A stretch of DNA of 64,000 nt from contig JANQQQ010000039.1 of assembly GCA_028284935.1 (NCBI GenBank), positions 186,001 through 250,000 on the forward strand, given 5' to 3'. This DNA is from Croceivirga sp. GTDB taxonomy: Bacteria > Bacteroidota > Bacteroidia > Flavobacteriales > Flavobacteriaceae. Position 1 is the first letter of the stretch, and each line of letters opens with the position of its first letter. The notes beneath the pieces were generated by a model. It was not told where the DNA came from and made no database searches. It was given only the letters and a program-made list of their open reading frames with translations. This document shows positions 51,386-60,434 of this stretch, in pieces. Both the position numbers and the translations under genes were made by a program.

Positions 51386-51496
51386 TTCTCTCGTTGATCG
51401 ATCCTTCCATTTCGTAAAGGACTGGTGTTTGATTGTTTTGATTGATGCTTTTTTGTTCGTTTTTTATTGATGATTAAACTCCCTTATTTTGATTGA

Positions 51497-52006
51497 TTAT
51501 TGTTGTAATTGATGATCGTAACTTAATTCGCGTCTAATTTTCCATTCCCCTTCATCCAGTATCCAAACATGGGTGAATTTTGCAATGTCCCCTTTTTGGT
51601 ATTCCCCTTTTTCATTTAAAAATTCAAAAGTGTGGACCCCGTGCTGAATGGCACCATAGAGCACTCCATTATTGAACATTGGATAGACCTCCAAACTATT
51701 GGGAACTAAAATTCTTTTTGCCGGTTGAGGGTCATTGTCGCTTCTATTTTTGCATCCTTCTTCAATGCGACCTACAAATGCCTCTCGCCCTTCGGTTATA
51801 CCTCCCCTGTCGTGATAAAATTCAAAATCATTGGTGAAAATTGAATTTAGTGCGGCGATACCACAGGTGTTGAAGGCTGCATCAAACAAAAGACTGTCTT
51901 TCTTTTTCAATACAATGAACAGCTCATCTTCGGTATACTCCTGGGCTTGTAATCCCATTGTGATTATCCCAAAAATTAATAAAGATGTTTTTTTCAACTC
52001 CCTCAT
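51497..52006 (-). CDS. Exported DUF4440 (NTF2-like) protein
   Basis: A 169-residue protein with a signal peptide (KKTSLLIFGIITMGLQAQ). An NTF2-like DUF4440 fold follows: LKKKDSLLFDAAFNTCGIAALNSIFTNDFEFYHDRGG, then HVWILDEGEWKIRRELSYDHQ. Such cone-shaped domains bind small ligands or act as isomerase-like enzymes; no catalytic residues can be assigned. Its start overlaps the stop of the DUF4870 gene (TAATG), so the two are translationally coupled. Confidence 0.85.
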   Translation of the reverse strand: MRELKKTSLLIFGIITMGLQAQEYTEDELFIVLKKKDSLLFDAAFNTCGIAALNSIFTNDFEFYHDRGGITEGREAFVGRIEEGCKNRSDNDPQPAKRILVPNSLEVYPMFNNGVLYGAIQHGVHTFEFLNEKGEYQKGDIAKFTHVWILDEGEWKIRRELSYDHQLQQ

Positions 52007-52488
52007 TACTTGATGAATTTAATGGTGAAAGGATATTGAAAACGTTGTCCTTCATTGGTTCTAATGGTGGCCAAAATGGTGTACACCACATTGACGACAA
52101 CCAAAGCTCCATGTAACAAACCTGCTATACCGGCTGGCCAAAACCATCTTCCAAACCTAAAATTGTCACTGCTGATGTGAATGTCAAGGTTGTTCAAATC
52201 ACTTAAGCGATCAAAACCCCAAAAACTGCCATCAAATAAATCTGGAAGAAAACCTATAAAAAAGGGAATACTGATAAGACTCACTATGACCGAATAGAGC
52301 AACATGCTTATTTGAAAGTTCAACGCCTGTTTTCCATTATAATCCACAAATTCATATTCCTTTTTATTGGCCGTCCAAAGTATCAATGGAAAAATAAAAT
52401 TCCCAAAGGGGATAAAGTACTTTGAAAAGGTTGACGCGTGTATGATCGCCGATAGATTTCTTTCATGTTTGGTTACTACGGTTGCCAT
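52006..52488 (-). CDS. DUF4870 domain membrane protein
   Basis: A 160-residue protein with three or four membrane helices. The DUF4870/Tic20-like pattern is visible: SAIIHASTFSKYFIPFGNFIFPLILW, the charged KKEYEFVDYNGKQALNFQIS, and two further helices. A Gly/Phe/Asp-rich loop lies between helices 2 and 3. Function unknown. First gene of a two-gene unit with DUF4440. Confidence 0.85.
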   Translation of the reverse strand: MATVVTKHERNLSAIIHASTFSKYFIPFGNFIFPLILWTANKKEYEFVDYNGKQALNFQISMLLYSVIVSLISIPFFIGFLPDLFDGSFWGFDRLSDLNNLDIHISSDNFRFGRWFWPAGIAGLLHGALVVVNVVYTILATIRTNEGQRFQYPFTIKFIK

Positions 52489-52529
52489 TTTTGATTGATG
52501 ATTTAACGATTACCTATTAGCTTACGATG

Positions 52530-52561
52530 CAAATATATATCTAAAAGATGGTACTATGCAA
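52530..52561 (-). promoter_or_regulatory. Candidate promoter of the DUF4870-DUF4440 unit
   Basis: On the minus strand TTG (52561-52559) and TATATTTG (52537-52530) are 21 bases apart, close to the Bacteroidota TTG/TAnnTTTG arrangement, and about 40 bases ahead of the DUF4870 ATG. The rest of the 271-base gap to the Crp gene (52489-52759) is AT-rich with no other clear signal. Confidence 0.45.
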
Positions 52562-52759
52562 AACAAAGTACTAAGAATTAACAAATAATTAACAATATTA
52601 TGATTTGATGACACGATATAAAAGACAATACAAATATTTGATATTCAATTATTTAAATGGAACTGATAGGGATATGACGTTTTTTTGGATACAACGTCAT
52701 CGAGTTATCAGCCTATTTTAAATTGGTTATCTTAGTAGTACATTATAAGGCCTCCGTGA

Positions 52760-53353
52760 GTGAAAAATCATGCTAATCTTCGAAATAAGATTCTTGGTTA
52801 TACCCAAGTTGATGACGAAATATTGACTGGGGAGTTGGTACACTATGACCAAATAGAATTATCCAAAGGGGAAACCTTACTTACTCCAGGTAAAGTGGAA
52901 AATAGGTTCTATTATTTGGAAAAGGGCTGCGTTTGTTACTATAAAGAGCAGGAGGGTGAAATCAAAGTGTTGGAATTTTACACCGAGGACGTCTTTTTTA
53001 CCGATTTGCTCTCCTATGTCAATGAAGAAACTTCGAACTGCTATCTTAAGGCACTCGAGGAGACTATCGTATTTGCCGTAAACAAAAAAGTGGCTGAAAC
53101 CAGTTTTGAAAACTCCCATCAATTGGAACGTTTTGGCCGTCTGTCGATGCAGGAAGCTTTTATGAAACTATTTACTAGGGTGGAGCGAATGACACTTCGT
53201 AGCAACGAAGAACGCTACCTTAGGCTTTTGGAAAAACGACCCGAATTATTTCAACGGGTTCCCAATTATCTTATCGCGAGCTATTTGGGAATGACCCCTG
53301 TTGGTCTTTCAAAACTTCGAAAACGGCTGAGCGCAAATATTTCAGTGACCTGA
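52760..53353 (+). CDS. Crp/Fnr family transcriptional regulator
   Basis: A 197-residue regulator with a cyclic-nucleotide-binding-like N-terminal beta barrel (LSKGETLLTPGKVENRFYYLEKGCVCYY) and a C-terminal HTH (RVPNYLIASYLGMTPVGLSKLRKRL). There is no Fnr-type cysteine cluster. The start is GTG at 52760, the only good candidate. The effector is unknown; Bacteroidota Crp-like proteins of this size often act without cAMP. It converges on the BASS transporter gene, 12 bases apart at the stops. Confidence 0.88.
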   Translation: MKNHANLRNKILGYTQVDDEILTGELVHYDQIELSKGETLLTPGKVENRFYYLEKGCVCYYKEQEGEIKVLEFYTEDVFFTDLLSYVNEETSNCYLKALEETIVFAVNKKVAETSFENSHQLERFGRLSMQEAFMKLFTRVERMTLRSNEERYLRLLEKRPELFQRVPNYLIASYLGMTPVGLSKLRKRLSANISVT

Positions 53354-53364
53354 TTGTTTGGAAA

Positions 53365-54231
53365 TCAATCGGTTTCTTTTCGCCTTCCCAACACCCACAT
53401 CAAAATACCCCCGGTCACAAACATCCAAATGGAGTAAGCAGCAATGGGTATCCCCATTTCGGTATTCTTGAGAATGGTGGAAACAATGACAAAGGCCAAG
53501 GTGCCATTTTGTATACCGCTTTCAATGGTGATTGAAATGGTGCTCTTAAAGTCAAGTTTGAACAGTTTTGATGAAAGAAAACCAAGCCCCATGGTCGCCA
53601 AGTTGAGTAGTAAGGTTACCAGCCCCACTTCTTTTAAACCTCGAAGAATGGTTTCGGAGTTTGCCGCAATTACTGCGGCGAGCACAAGAATAAAAAGTAG
53701 GGCAGAGGCAGTTCTCATAGGCCTTTCCATTCGCTCGGTGAATTTCGGTTTGAACTTCTTAATTAACATTCCGATCGAAATGGGAATCACGGTGATGACC
53801 ATGACTTGAAGTATGGTATCCATGACGGGCAATTCAATGGTGAGATCCGTGGTGTTGCCAAAATAGTCCAGTGTTTCAGAGAGAATCAGGGGAATGGTCA
53901 AAATAGTAATAAAACTGGCAATCGCGGTTAAGGTAACGGAGAGTGCAATGTTTCCCTTACAGGTGTGCGTGATCAAATTACTGGTAGGGCCACCAGGGGA
54001 GACGGCCAAAACCATTAAACCCATGGCCATAAGCGGTTCCAATTTAAAAGTCAGGGTAATTAAAAATGCAATTAAGGGCAGCAGCACCAGCTGGTTGGTA
54101 AGACCCAAAAGGACCGATTTAGGATAAATGATAATTCGTTTAAAATCGGCAGGAATCAGGGTCATACCCATGCCAAACATGATAATGGCAAGGGAAAGGG
54201 GAAGAAATACAGTGCTCAACAGTTCGGCCAT
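53365..54231 (-). CDS. Bile acid:sodium symporter family (BASS) transporter
   Basis: A 288-residue membrane protein with 9-10 helices of the BASS/SBF family. It begins TVFLPLSLAIIMFGMGMTL and has the family motif LMVLAVSPGGPTSNLITHTCKGNIALSVTLTA in helix 4 and GIQNGTLAFVI near the C-terminus, both part of the Na+ and substrate site. Bacterial members carry organic anions such as pantoate or steroids; the substrate here is unknown. Divergent from the acyl-CoA catabolic operon. Confidence 0.92.
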   Translation of the reverse strand: MAELLSTVFLPLSLAIIMFGMGMTLIPADFKRIIIYPKSVLLGLTNQLVLLPLIAFLITLTFKLEPLMAMGLMVLAVSPGGPTSNLITHTCKGNIALSVTLTAIASFITILTIPLILSETLDYFGNTTDLTIELPVMDTILQVMVITVIPISIGMLIKKFKPKFTERMERPMRTASALLFILVLAAVIAANSETILRGLKEVGLVTLLLNLATMGLGFLSSKLFKLDFKSTISITIESGIQNGTLAFVIVSTILKNTEMGIPIAAYSIWMFVTGGILMWVLGRRKETD

Positions 54232-54394
54232 TTGTTGCGATTTTAGAAAAAAAAGATAGTGATTGCTGATTGATTTTAAATTTGAAGCCGGCTTTTTTAC
54301 AAATTTCTCTAGGAACCTCTTTTTTTATTATACTGGTTTAACAAGATTGGCATGAATAAGTGCTAATTTTCTACCTAAATTAAATCTAGATGCT

Positions 54395-56206
54395 ATGCCC
54401 AATGAATATGTTGATATAGAGACCTTGAAGTTCTTACTCTTCCAAGTTCAAAATGTTAAGGAAGTACTTGATCAAGAACGATTTTCAGAGTATGATGAAG
54501 AAGCCATCGAAATGTTTGTGGATTCGGTAAAAGATTTCGCCGACAAAGAAATGTTTCCTTTTTTCAAGGAAATGGACGAACATCCGGCGCATTTCAAGGA
54601 TGGGGAGATTATAGTGCACCCTCAGATCAACAAATACATGAAACAGGCCGGTGAAATGGGCTTCGTTGGGGCACCGTTTGATTATGAAATTGGTGGATTG
54701 CAAATGCCCTCAATGGCCGTGAACGCCTCAGCCTTTATTCAGGAGGCGGCAAATAACCACATGCCCGGATATGCGGGGCTTACCCTAGGAGCGGCAGAAC
54801 TCATTATTCATTTTGCCAATCAACACTTGAATGAGACCTATGTTCCAAAAATGATTTCCGGGGATTGGGGAGGTACCATGTGTTTGACAGAACCCCAAGC
54901 GGGAAGTTCGCTTTCTGATATTGTTACCACGGCCACCCCAGATGGCGATGCGTACAAAATTCACGGTCAAAAAATATTCATTTCCGGAGGTGATTATACA
55001 GGAGCCGAAAATATTGTTCACTTGGTATTGGCTCGAATTAAAGGTGCTCCTGCGGGAACCAAAGGAATTTCGCTGTTTGTCGTTCCTAAGAATAGACCTA
55101 AATCCGACGGTTCTTTGGAATCTAATGACGTAACCACTGTTGCCGACTTTCAAAAAATGGGTCAAAAAGGCTATTGTACCACCCATCTCTTCTTTGGTGA
55201 TAAAGAAAATTGCACGGGTTGGTTGGTCGGTGAGCCGCACCAAGGTTTACGATACATGTTCTTGATGATGAACGGGGCCCGTATTGCAGTGGGTCGCGGT
55301 GCCGCGGCCATTGCCACGGCGGCGTATCACGCGTCGTTAAATTATGCCCATGAACGTCCTCAAGGGCGCGAATTACAAAGCTCCGGCAAAAAGGATGCTT
55401 CAACGGAACAAACGCTTATTGTCAACCATCCTGATGTTCGCAGAATGCTCTTGCTACAAAAGGCGGTATCTGAAGGATCTTTGAGTCTGATTTTCCTTTG
55501 TTCAAAATATCACGACCTGTCCATTTCAGCTGCCGACGCGGAAGCGCGTGAAAGGAATAACTTGTTGTTGGAAATTCTCACTCCGGTTGTTAAAACCTAT
55601 CCTGCTGAAATGGGCGTTACCTCGGTCAATAATGGCGTTCAAGTTCTCGGTGGGTATGGCTTTTGTTCCGATTATATCTTGCAACAGTATCTCAGGGATA
55701 TTCGAATTTCTGCTATTTATGAAGGTACTACGGGGATTCAATCACAGGATTTATTGGGAAGGAAGGTCACCATGGAAAATGGCAAGGCTTTGATGTTTTT
55801 ATCCGAAGAAATCCAGCGTTCCATCACAGGTGCAATGGCCTATGAATCCCTTGTTCCTTATACTAAAAAATTGGGAGCAAAATTGGAATTGACCCAGCAG
55901 GTTTTACAATCGTTAATGGGGTATGCCATGCAAGGCGATTACCAGCGGTTTCTAGCGGATGCCACACCCTTTATGGAATTTTTCAGCACTATTGTGGTCG
56001 CTTGGCAATGGCTGGTTATCGGTACTAACGCACAACAGGCTCTGGTGATGGGTTCAAAACAGTATTCTGACGAATTCTATGAAAGTAAGCTCCACACCAT
56101 GAAGTTTTACTTCAAATATGAGCTTCCGAAAACACAGGGATTGTCGGAAATTTTGATGGACAAGGAGGCCTTGACTTTAAATACGGATAAAAAGATCTTT
56201 GCTTAG
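54395..56206 (+). CDS. Acyl-CoA dehydrogenase with C-terminal extension
   Basis: A 603-residue flavoenzyme that makes trans-2-enoyl-CoA. Motifs: MCLTEPQAGSSLSDIVTTA and FISGGDYTGAENIVHLVLARI; the catalytic Glu lies in IYEGTTGIQSQDLLGRK. A C-terminal domain of about 130 residues beyond the core is the type found in DmdC/FadE5-like enzymes, compared with about 380 aa for short-chain types. First gene of a long plus-strand operon, it stops one base before the next ATG. The substrate is unknown; medium-chain or modified acyl-CoAs are likely. Confidence 0.93.
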   Translation: MPNEYVDIETLKFLLFQVQNVKEVLDQERFSEYDEEAIEMFVDSVKDFADKEMFPFFKEMDEHPAHFKDGEIIVHPQINKYMKQAGEMGFVGAPFDYEIGGLQMPSMAVNASAFIQEAANNHMPGYAGLTLGAAELIIHFANQHLNETYVPKMISGDWGGTMCLTEPQAGSSLSDIVTTATPDGDAYKIHGQKIFISGGDYTGAENIVHLVLARIKGAPAGTKGISLFVVPKNRPKSDGSLESNDVTTVADFQKMGQKGYCTTHLFFGDKENCTGWLVGEPHQGLRYMFLMMNGARIAVGRGAAAIATAAYHASLNYAHERPQGRELQSSGKKDASTEQTLIVNHPDVRRMLLLQKAVSEGSLSLIFLCSKYHDLSISAADAEARERNNLLLEILTPVVKTYPAEMGVTSVNNGVQVLGGYGFCSDYILQQYLRDIRISAIYEGTTGIQSQDLLGRKVTMENGKALMFLSEEIQRSITGAMAYESLVPYTKKLGAKLELTQQVLQSLMGYAMQGDYQRFLADATPFMEFFSTIVVAWQWLVIGTNAQQALVMGSKQYSDEFYESKLHTMKFYFKYELPKTQGLSEILMDKEALTLNTDKKIFA

Positions 56207-56980
56207 ATGAGTGAGATAAAATCAAAATTTGACCTTACTGGCAAAGTTGCCATTGTAACAGGCTCCAGCAAGGGAATTGGTCGATCCATTGCCCAAGGTC
56301 TCGCAGAACATGGCGCTAAGGTTATCGTTAGTAGTCGAAAGCAAATAGCTGTTGACAAGGTAGTCGAAGCATTTAGGGCACAAGGTTTGGAGGCTACAGG
56401 TATTGCCTGTCATATTGGTGATGCAGACCAGCGAAAAAATCTTATTGAGCAAACCATAACTGCCTACGGCAGATTGGATATTTTGGTAAACAATGCCGCC
56501 ATTAACCCCTATTATGGGCCCTTGGAGGCCGCTGGAGAAGAGGTATTTGACAAGATTATGGACGTAAATGTAAAAGCTCCGTGGTTATTGTCGAATTTGG
56601 CGCAGCCCCATATGAAACAGGAAGGCGGTAGTATTATCAATATTTCTTCCGTGGAAGGTGTACATCCCGGTTTTCGGTTGGGACTGTACAGCATGACCAA
56701 AGCAGCATTGATCATGTTGACCAAAAACCAAGCCAAGGAATGGGGAAAATATGGCATTCGTTCCAATGTGGTATGTCCTGGGTTGATCAAAACAAAATTC
56801 AGTGAGGCCTTGTGGACTGACGAAAAAACCTTGGGCATGTACACCAATACCCTGCCTTTAAAGCGGATGGCCGAGCCTGATGAAATGGCTGGATTGGTGA
56901 TGCTTTTAGCTTCCGATGCAGGGTCATACATGACGGGAGGCATATATATTGCAGATGGAGGGTATTTGATTTCTGGATAA
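56207..56980 (+). CDS. Short-chain dehydrogenase/reductase (SDR)
   Basis: A 257-residue NAD(P)-dependent oxidoreductase of the classical SDR type. The cofactor loop TGSSKGIG is near residue 18, then [14 protein letters not shown]. The catalytic tetrad includes the Ser of INISSVEG and the YSMTK motif, and a C-terminal [14 protein letters not shown] follows. In this operon it could oxidise a 3-hydroxyacyl-CoA or reduce a 4-oxoacyl-CoA, as LvaD does in the levulinate pathway; sequence alone does not decide. It begins directly after the dehydrogenase stop. Confidence 0.92.
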   Translation: MSEIKSKFDLTGKVAIVTGSSKGIGRSIAQGLAEHGAKVIVSSRKQIAVDKVVEAFRAQGLEATGIACHIGDADQRKNLIEQTITAYGRLDILVNNAAINPYYGPLEAAGEEVFDKIMDVNVKAPWLLSNLAQPHMKQEGGSIINISSVEGVHPGFRLGLYSMTKAALIMLTKNQAKEWGKYGIRSNVVCPGLIKTKFSEALWTDEKTLGMYTNTLPLKRMAEPDEMAGLVMLLASDAGSYMTGGIYIADGGYLISG

Positions 56981-56990
56981 TAGACACGAT

Positions 56991-58205
56991 ATGAATTTTG
57001 AATACAGTGAAAGGTCGTTACAGCTTCAAAAGGAACTGAACCAGTTTATTTCCGAACACATTGAACCGGTAGAGGAAGAAGTTTATGACTTTCACGCCAA
57101 TCCCACAAATGTTTGGAAACGATGGCCAGGTACTAATGACTTGAAACAAAAAGCAAAGGAACAGGGGTTGTGGAACCTGTTTTTGCCAAAGTCCTACAAA
57201 GCATTTAGTCCTGGATTGAGTAATCTGGAATATGCCCCTTTAGCGGAACAAATGGGACGAATCCTCTGGTCTTCAGAAATCTTTAATTGTAGCGCCCCTG
57301 ATACCGGAAATATGGAGGTGCTTGCCAAATACGGCTCTAAGGAACAACAGGACAAATGGTTAAGACCCTTGCTTGAAGGGGAAATCCGCTCTGCTTTTTT
57401 GATGACTGAGCCCGCAGTGGCCTCATCCGATGCTACCAATATTGAAACCTCCATCAAAGCCGATGGAGAGGAGTATGTCATTAATGGAAGAAAGTGGTGG
57501 TCCTCAGGGGCTATGGATCCCAATTGTAAAATCGCCATTGTGATGGGGAAGACCGATTTTAAGGCTCCAAGGCACAAACAGCAGAGCATGATTTTGGTGC
57601 CTATGGACACCCCCGGTCTTGAAATCATACGGTCACTCACCGTTTTCGGATATACGGACTCGCCCGAAGGCCATGCCGAAGTGCAGTTGAACGATGTGCG
57701 TGTGCCAAAATCCAATCTTATTTTGGGAGAGGGTAGGGGTTTTGAAATAGCGCAGGGTCGCTTGGGACCTGGACGTATCCACCATTGCATGCGATTGATT
57801 GGCATGGCACAGAGCGCTTTGGAAATTATGGCTAAGCGAACCGTTCAGCGGAAACCTTTTGGACGCACATTGGATACCTACAGTAGTGTTCGTCAAGCCA
57901 TTGCCAAATCTGCATGTGATATAGAACAGACCAGGTTACTGGTGTTGTCTGCTGCGGATAAAATGGATACCGTTGGAAACAAAGAAGCCAAGGATTTGAT
58001 TGCCATGATTAAAATTAGTGCCCCGAATATGGCCTTACGGGTCATTGATAGGGCCATTCAGGTTTTGGGCGGAAAAGGGGTTGGCAATGATACCCCATTG
58101 GCCCATTTCTTTGCGGCAGCGCGTATGCTTCGCCTTGCGGATGGACCGGATGAGGTGCATATGAGTCAGTTGGGCAAAAGCATCATAAAAAGGTATACAA
58201 AATAG
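56991..58205 (+). CDS. ACAD10/11-type acyl-CoA dehydrogenase homologue
   Basis: A 404-residue member of the acyl-CoA dehydrogenase superfamily. The ACAD10/11-like box is [15 protein letters not shown] (near residue 135). C-terminally the usual catalytic YEGT is replaced by ADGPDEVH at about residues 382-389, as in ACAD10/11 and LvaC-type proteins. Those enzymes eliminate phosphate from a 4-phosphoacyl-CoA using FAD chemistry, instead of simple dehydrogenation. The next gene, 3 bases on, is the matching kinase. This gene pair is the strongest pathway clue in the operon. Confidence 0.9.
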   Translation: MNFEYSERSLQLQKELNQFISEHIEPVEEEVYDFHANPTNVWKRWPGTNDLKQKAKEQGLWNLFLPKSYKAFSPGLSNLEYAPLAEQMGRILWSSEIFNCSAPDTGNMEVLAKYGSKEQQDKWLRPLLEGEIRSAFLMTEPAVASSDATNIETSIKADGEEYVINGRKWWSSGAMDPNCKIAIVMGKTDFKAPRHKQQSMILVPMDTPGLEIIRSLTVFGYTDSPEGHAEVQLNDVRVPKSNLILGEGRGFEIAQGRLGPGRIHHCMRLIGMAQSALEIMAKRTVQRKPFGRTLDTYSSVRQAIAKSACDIEQTRLLVLSAADKMDTVGNKEAKDLIAMIKISAPNMALRVIDRAIQVLGGKGVGNDTPLAHFFAAARMLRLADGPDEVHMSQLGKSIIKRYTK

Positions 58206-58208
58206 GTT

Positions 58209-59288
58209 ATGGCTTTTAACAACCCTATAAGAGCTGTGCGACAGGGCGAGGAGCTGTCCGCCCAAAAATTAAAGGAATTTTTGATCAAGAATGATTTAAT
58301 TGTTTCGACAGCTAGTGAACTGGTTGCCCATCAATTCTCAAATGGCTACTCCAACCTTACGTATTTGCTTCAAATTGAGCATCGGGAGTATGTGCTTCGC
58401 CGCCCACCTTTCAATGCCCCCAAGCGAGGCCATGATATGGGTCGTGAGTATAAGGTGCTAAAGCATTTGAATCCTGTTTTTGATAAAACCCCTAAGGTTT
58501 TTGTCTATACTGAGGATGAAACGATTATAGGCGCTCCTTTTTATCTTATGGAAAAAGTGGATGGCGAGATTTTATCTGCTAAGGCCGCATTCAAAAGGCA
58601 AATACCCCCAGATGAATTTAAGACGATTTCCAATACATGGCTCGATACGTTTGTGGCCTTTCATGAAATCGATTATAAAGCGGTAGGTTTGTCTAATTTA
58701 GGCAAGCCTGACGGGTATGTGAACCGCCAAGTTTTGAATTGGGGAAAACAATACCTCGCTGCGGCTACTGATGACGTTCCAGAAGCGGAAAAGGTGATGC
58801 AGTGGATGGACATCAATCAACCCAAACGGTATGACCACAGTTTGATTCACAATGACTTCAAATATGACAATGTTGTTTTTTCAGGAAGTGATTGGAAAAA
58901 CATATCAGCCATATTGGACTGGGAGATGTGCACCCTTGGTGACCCCTTAATGGATTTAGGAACTTCCTTGGGCTATTGGACCACAAACGATGATGCAGAA
59001 TTCATGAAACAAGGCTTGCCTTCACCTACTGTGATGAAAGGCAATCCCACCCGAACGGAAATCGTACATCAGTATGCTTTAAAAAGTGGTCGGTCCATAG
59101 ACCATTTGGTGTTCTACTATGCCTATGGTCTTTTCAAAATAGCGGTAATAGCCCAACAGATTTACTATCGCTACAAACATGGACACACCAGTGACCCAAA
59201 ATTCGCAAACCTCAATAGGGCAGCGGGATTGTGTTGCAAAACAGCCTGGAGGGCTATTCAAAAAAAACAAATTGACAACTTGAACTAA
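58209..59288 (+). CDS. APH-fold phosphotransferase, ACAD10/11 N-domain / LvaA type
   Basis: A 359-residue kinase of the aminoglycoside-phosphotransferase fold. The catalytic loop HNDFKYDN (H214, D216, N221) and the metal-binding ILDWE (D237) are intact, and HQFSNGYSNLTYLLQ forms the nucleotide-binding start. This subfamily is fused to ACAD in human ACAD10/11 and separate in bacteria. LvaA, a family member, phosphorylates 4-hydroxyvaleryl-CoA. It lies 3 bases after the ACAD10/11-like gene and directly before the DUF1330 gene. An antibiotic-resistance role is unlikely in this context. Confidence 0.9.
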   Translation: MAFNNPIRAVRQGEELSAQKLKEFLIKNDLIVSTASELVAHQFSNGYSNLTYLLQIEHREYVLRRPPFNAPKRGHDMGREYKVLKHLNPVFDKTPKVFVYTEDETIIGAPFYLMEKVDGEILSAKAAFKRQIPPDEFKTISNTWLDTFVAFHEIDYKAVGLSNLGKPDGYVNRQVLNWGKQYLAAATDDVPEAEKVMQWMDINQPKRYDHSLIHNDFKYDNVVFSGSDWKNISAILDWEMCTLGDPLMDLGTSLGYWTTNDDAEFMKQGLPSPTVMKGNPTRTEIVHQYALKSGRSIDHLVFYYAYGLFKIAVIAQQIYYRYKHGHTSDPKFANLNRAAGLCCKTAWRAIQKKQIDNLN

Positions 59289-59678
59289 ATGGAATCCTAC
59301 CTAAGAGTAAACCCTGAAGTTTTTCTGAATTTCAAAGATGCGACCGATGATGAACCGGTGATCATGTTGAATCTTTTGAGGTATAAAGAACGGGTGGAGG
59401 AGACCGGCGAAACGGGTAAGGAAGGATATAGTATCTATTTGAAGGCCGCTACGCCTTTTCTGGAAAGAGCAGAAGCCACGGTTTTGTTCTTTGGTGTCCC
59501 CAAGCATATGTTGATCGGTCCAGTTGATGAAGCCCTTTGGGACGCGGTCATTGTGGTCAGGTACAATTCATTTGCGCACTTTATGGGTATGGTAAAGGCG
59601 GAGGGATACCCATCCTACCTTAGGGAAAGGGCATTGGAAGATTCAAGATTAATTCATTGCAAATCCATCAATAAATGA
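59289..59678 (+). CDS. DUF1330 domain protein
   Basis: A 129-residue ferredoxin-like (dimeric alpha/beta barrel) protein: PVIMLNLLRYKERVEETG, YSIYLKAATPFLERAEATVLFFG and the C-terminal VVRYNSFAHFMGMVKAEGYPSYLRERALEDS. DUF1330 proteins have no firm function. The start immediately follows the kinase stop, and its end overlaps the next gene by 4 bases, so its synthesis is tied to the kinase. In the Lva pathway a small protein (LvaB, a different family) is needed for kinase activity; this may be an analogue (inference). Confidence 0.88.
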   Translation: MESYLRVNPEVFLNFKDATDDEPVIMLNLLRYKERVEETGETGKEGYSIYLKAATPFLERAEATVLFFGVPKHMLIGPVDEALWDAVIVVRYNSFAHFMGMVKAEGYPSYLRERALEDSRLIHCKSINK

Positions 59679-60433
59679 ACCTAAAAGATAAAATAGTCAT
59701 CATTACGGGAGCGGGAAGTGGAATTGGAAGGGCCACGGCGAAATTATTTGGAAGCTATGGCGCCCATGTGATTGTTTCCGATATCAATAAGGAAGATGCC
59801 CAAAGCGTTGCTGAGGAAATTTTATTGGATGATGGGAAGGCTGTAGCCCAAAAAACGGATGTTACCGATTTCAATGCGGTCAAAGATTTGGTGTATGGGA
59901 CTTATGAGAAATACAAAAACATTGATATAATGGTCAATAATGCGGGTATTGGCGGTAAGAACCAGGCCAAAACCGCGGATCATACGTTGGACGATTGGCA
60001 CGATGTCATAGCCGTCAACCAAACAGGGGTGTTTTACTGTATGAAACTGGTTTTGGGCATCATGTCAAAACAAGGTCACGGCAATATTATCAATGTAGCC
60101 TCACTGGCAGGCTTAAAACCTTCGGGGAATAATCTGTCCTATTCGGCAAGCAAGTTTGCCGTTGTGGGCATGACCAAATCAGCGGCACTGGAATACGGCC
60201 GAAGAAACATACGGATCAACGCGGTCTGTCCTGGTTTTACGGAGTCGGCCTTATTGGATCAGTTGTTGGCGGTGAGCCCTGAGATGGGGGATAAATTAAA
60301 GCGATTCATACCTATGGGTCGTTTTGGTAAGGCTGATGAAATTGCCGAAGCCATTTGTTGGCTGTCTTCGGACAGTTCAAAGTTCATTACCGGACAGCCC
60401 ATTATTCTTGATGGAGGAAATTCATTGATTTAA
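59675..60433 (+). CDS. Short-chain dehydrogenase/reductase (SDR)
   Basis: A 252-residue classical SDR: TGAGSGIGRATAK near residue 12, NNAGIGG, the catalytic YSASK, and the C-terminal FITGQPIILDGGNSLI. The Asp in IVSDINKED after beta-2 suggests NAD preference, which suits an oxidative step such as 3-hydroxyacyl-CoA dehydrogenation. It overlaps DUF1330 by 4 bases (ATGA) and is followed 1 base later by the enoyl-CoA isomerase gene. Confidence 0.92.
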   Translation: MNLKDKIVIITGAGSGIGRATAKLFGSYGAHVIVSDINKEDAQSVAEEILLDDGKAVAQKTDVTDFNAVKDLVYGTYEKYKNIDIMVNNAGIGGKNQAKTADHTLDDWHDVIAVNQTGVFYCMKLVLGIMSKQGHGNIINVASLAGLKPSGNNLSYSASKFAVVGMTKSAALEYGRRNIRINAVCPGFTESALLDQLLAVSPEMGDKLKRFIPMGRFGKADEIAEAICWLSSDSSKFITGQPIILDGGNSLI

Positions 60434-60434
60434 G

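Noticed and set aside
54785-55243. 152-residue minus-strand frame opposite the first acyl-CoA dehydrogenase
   Set aside because: Antisense shadow of a gene with strong motifs on the plus strand.
57194-57805. 203-residue minus-strand frame opposite the ACAD10/11-type gene
   Set aside because: No recognisable motif; the plus strand holds the family signatures.
58209-59288. Aminoglycoside phosphotransferase (antibiotic resistance)
   Set aside because: The APH fold is real, but the ACAD10/11-type subfamily and operon context point to acyl-CoA metabolism.
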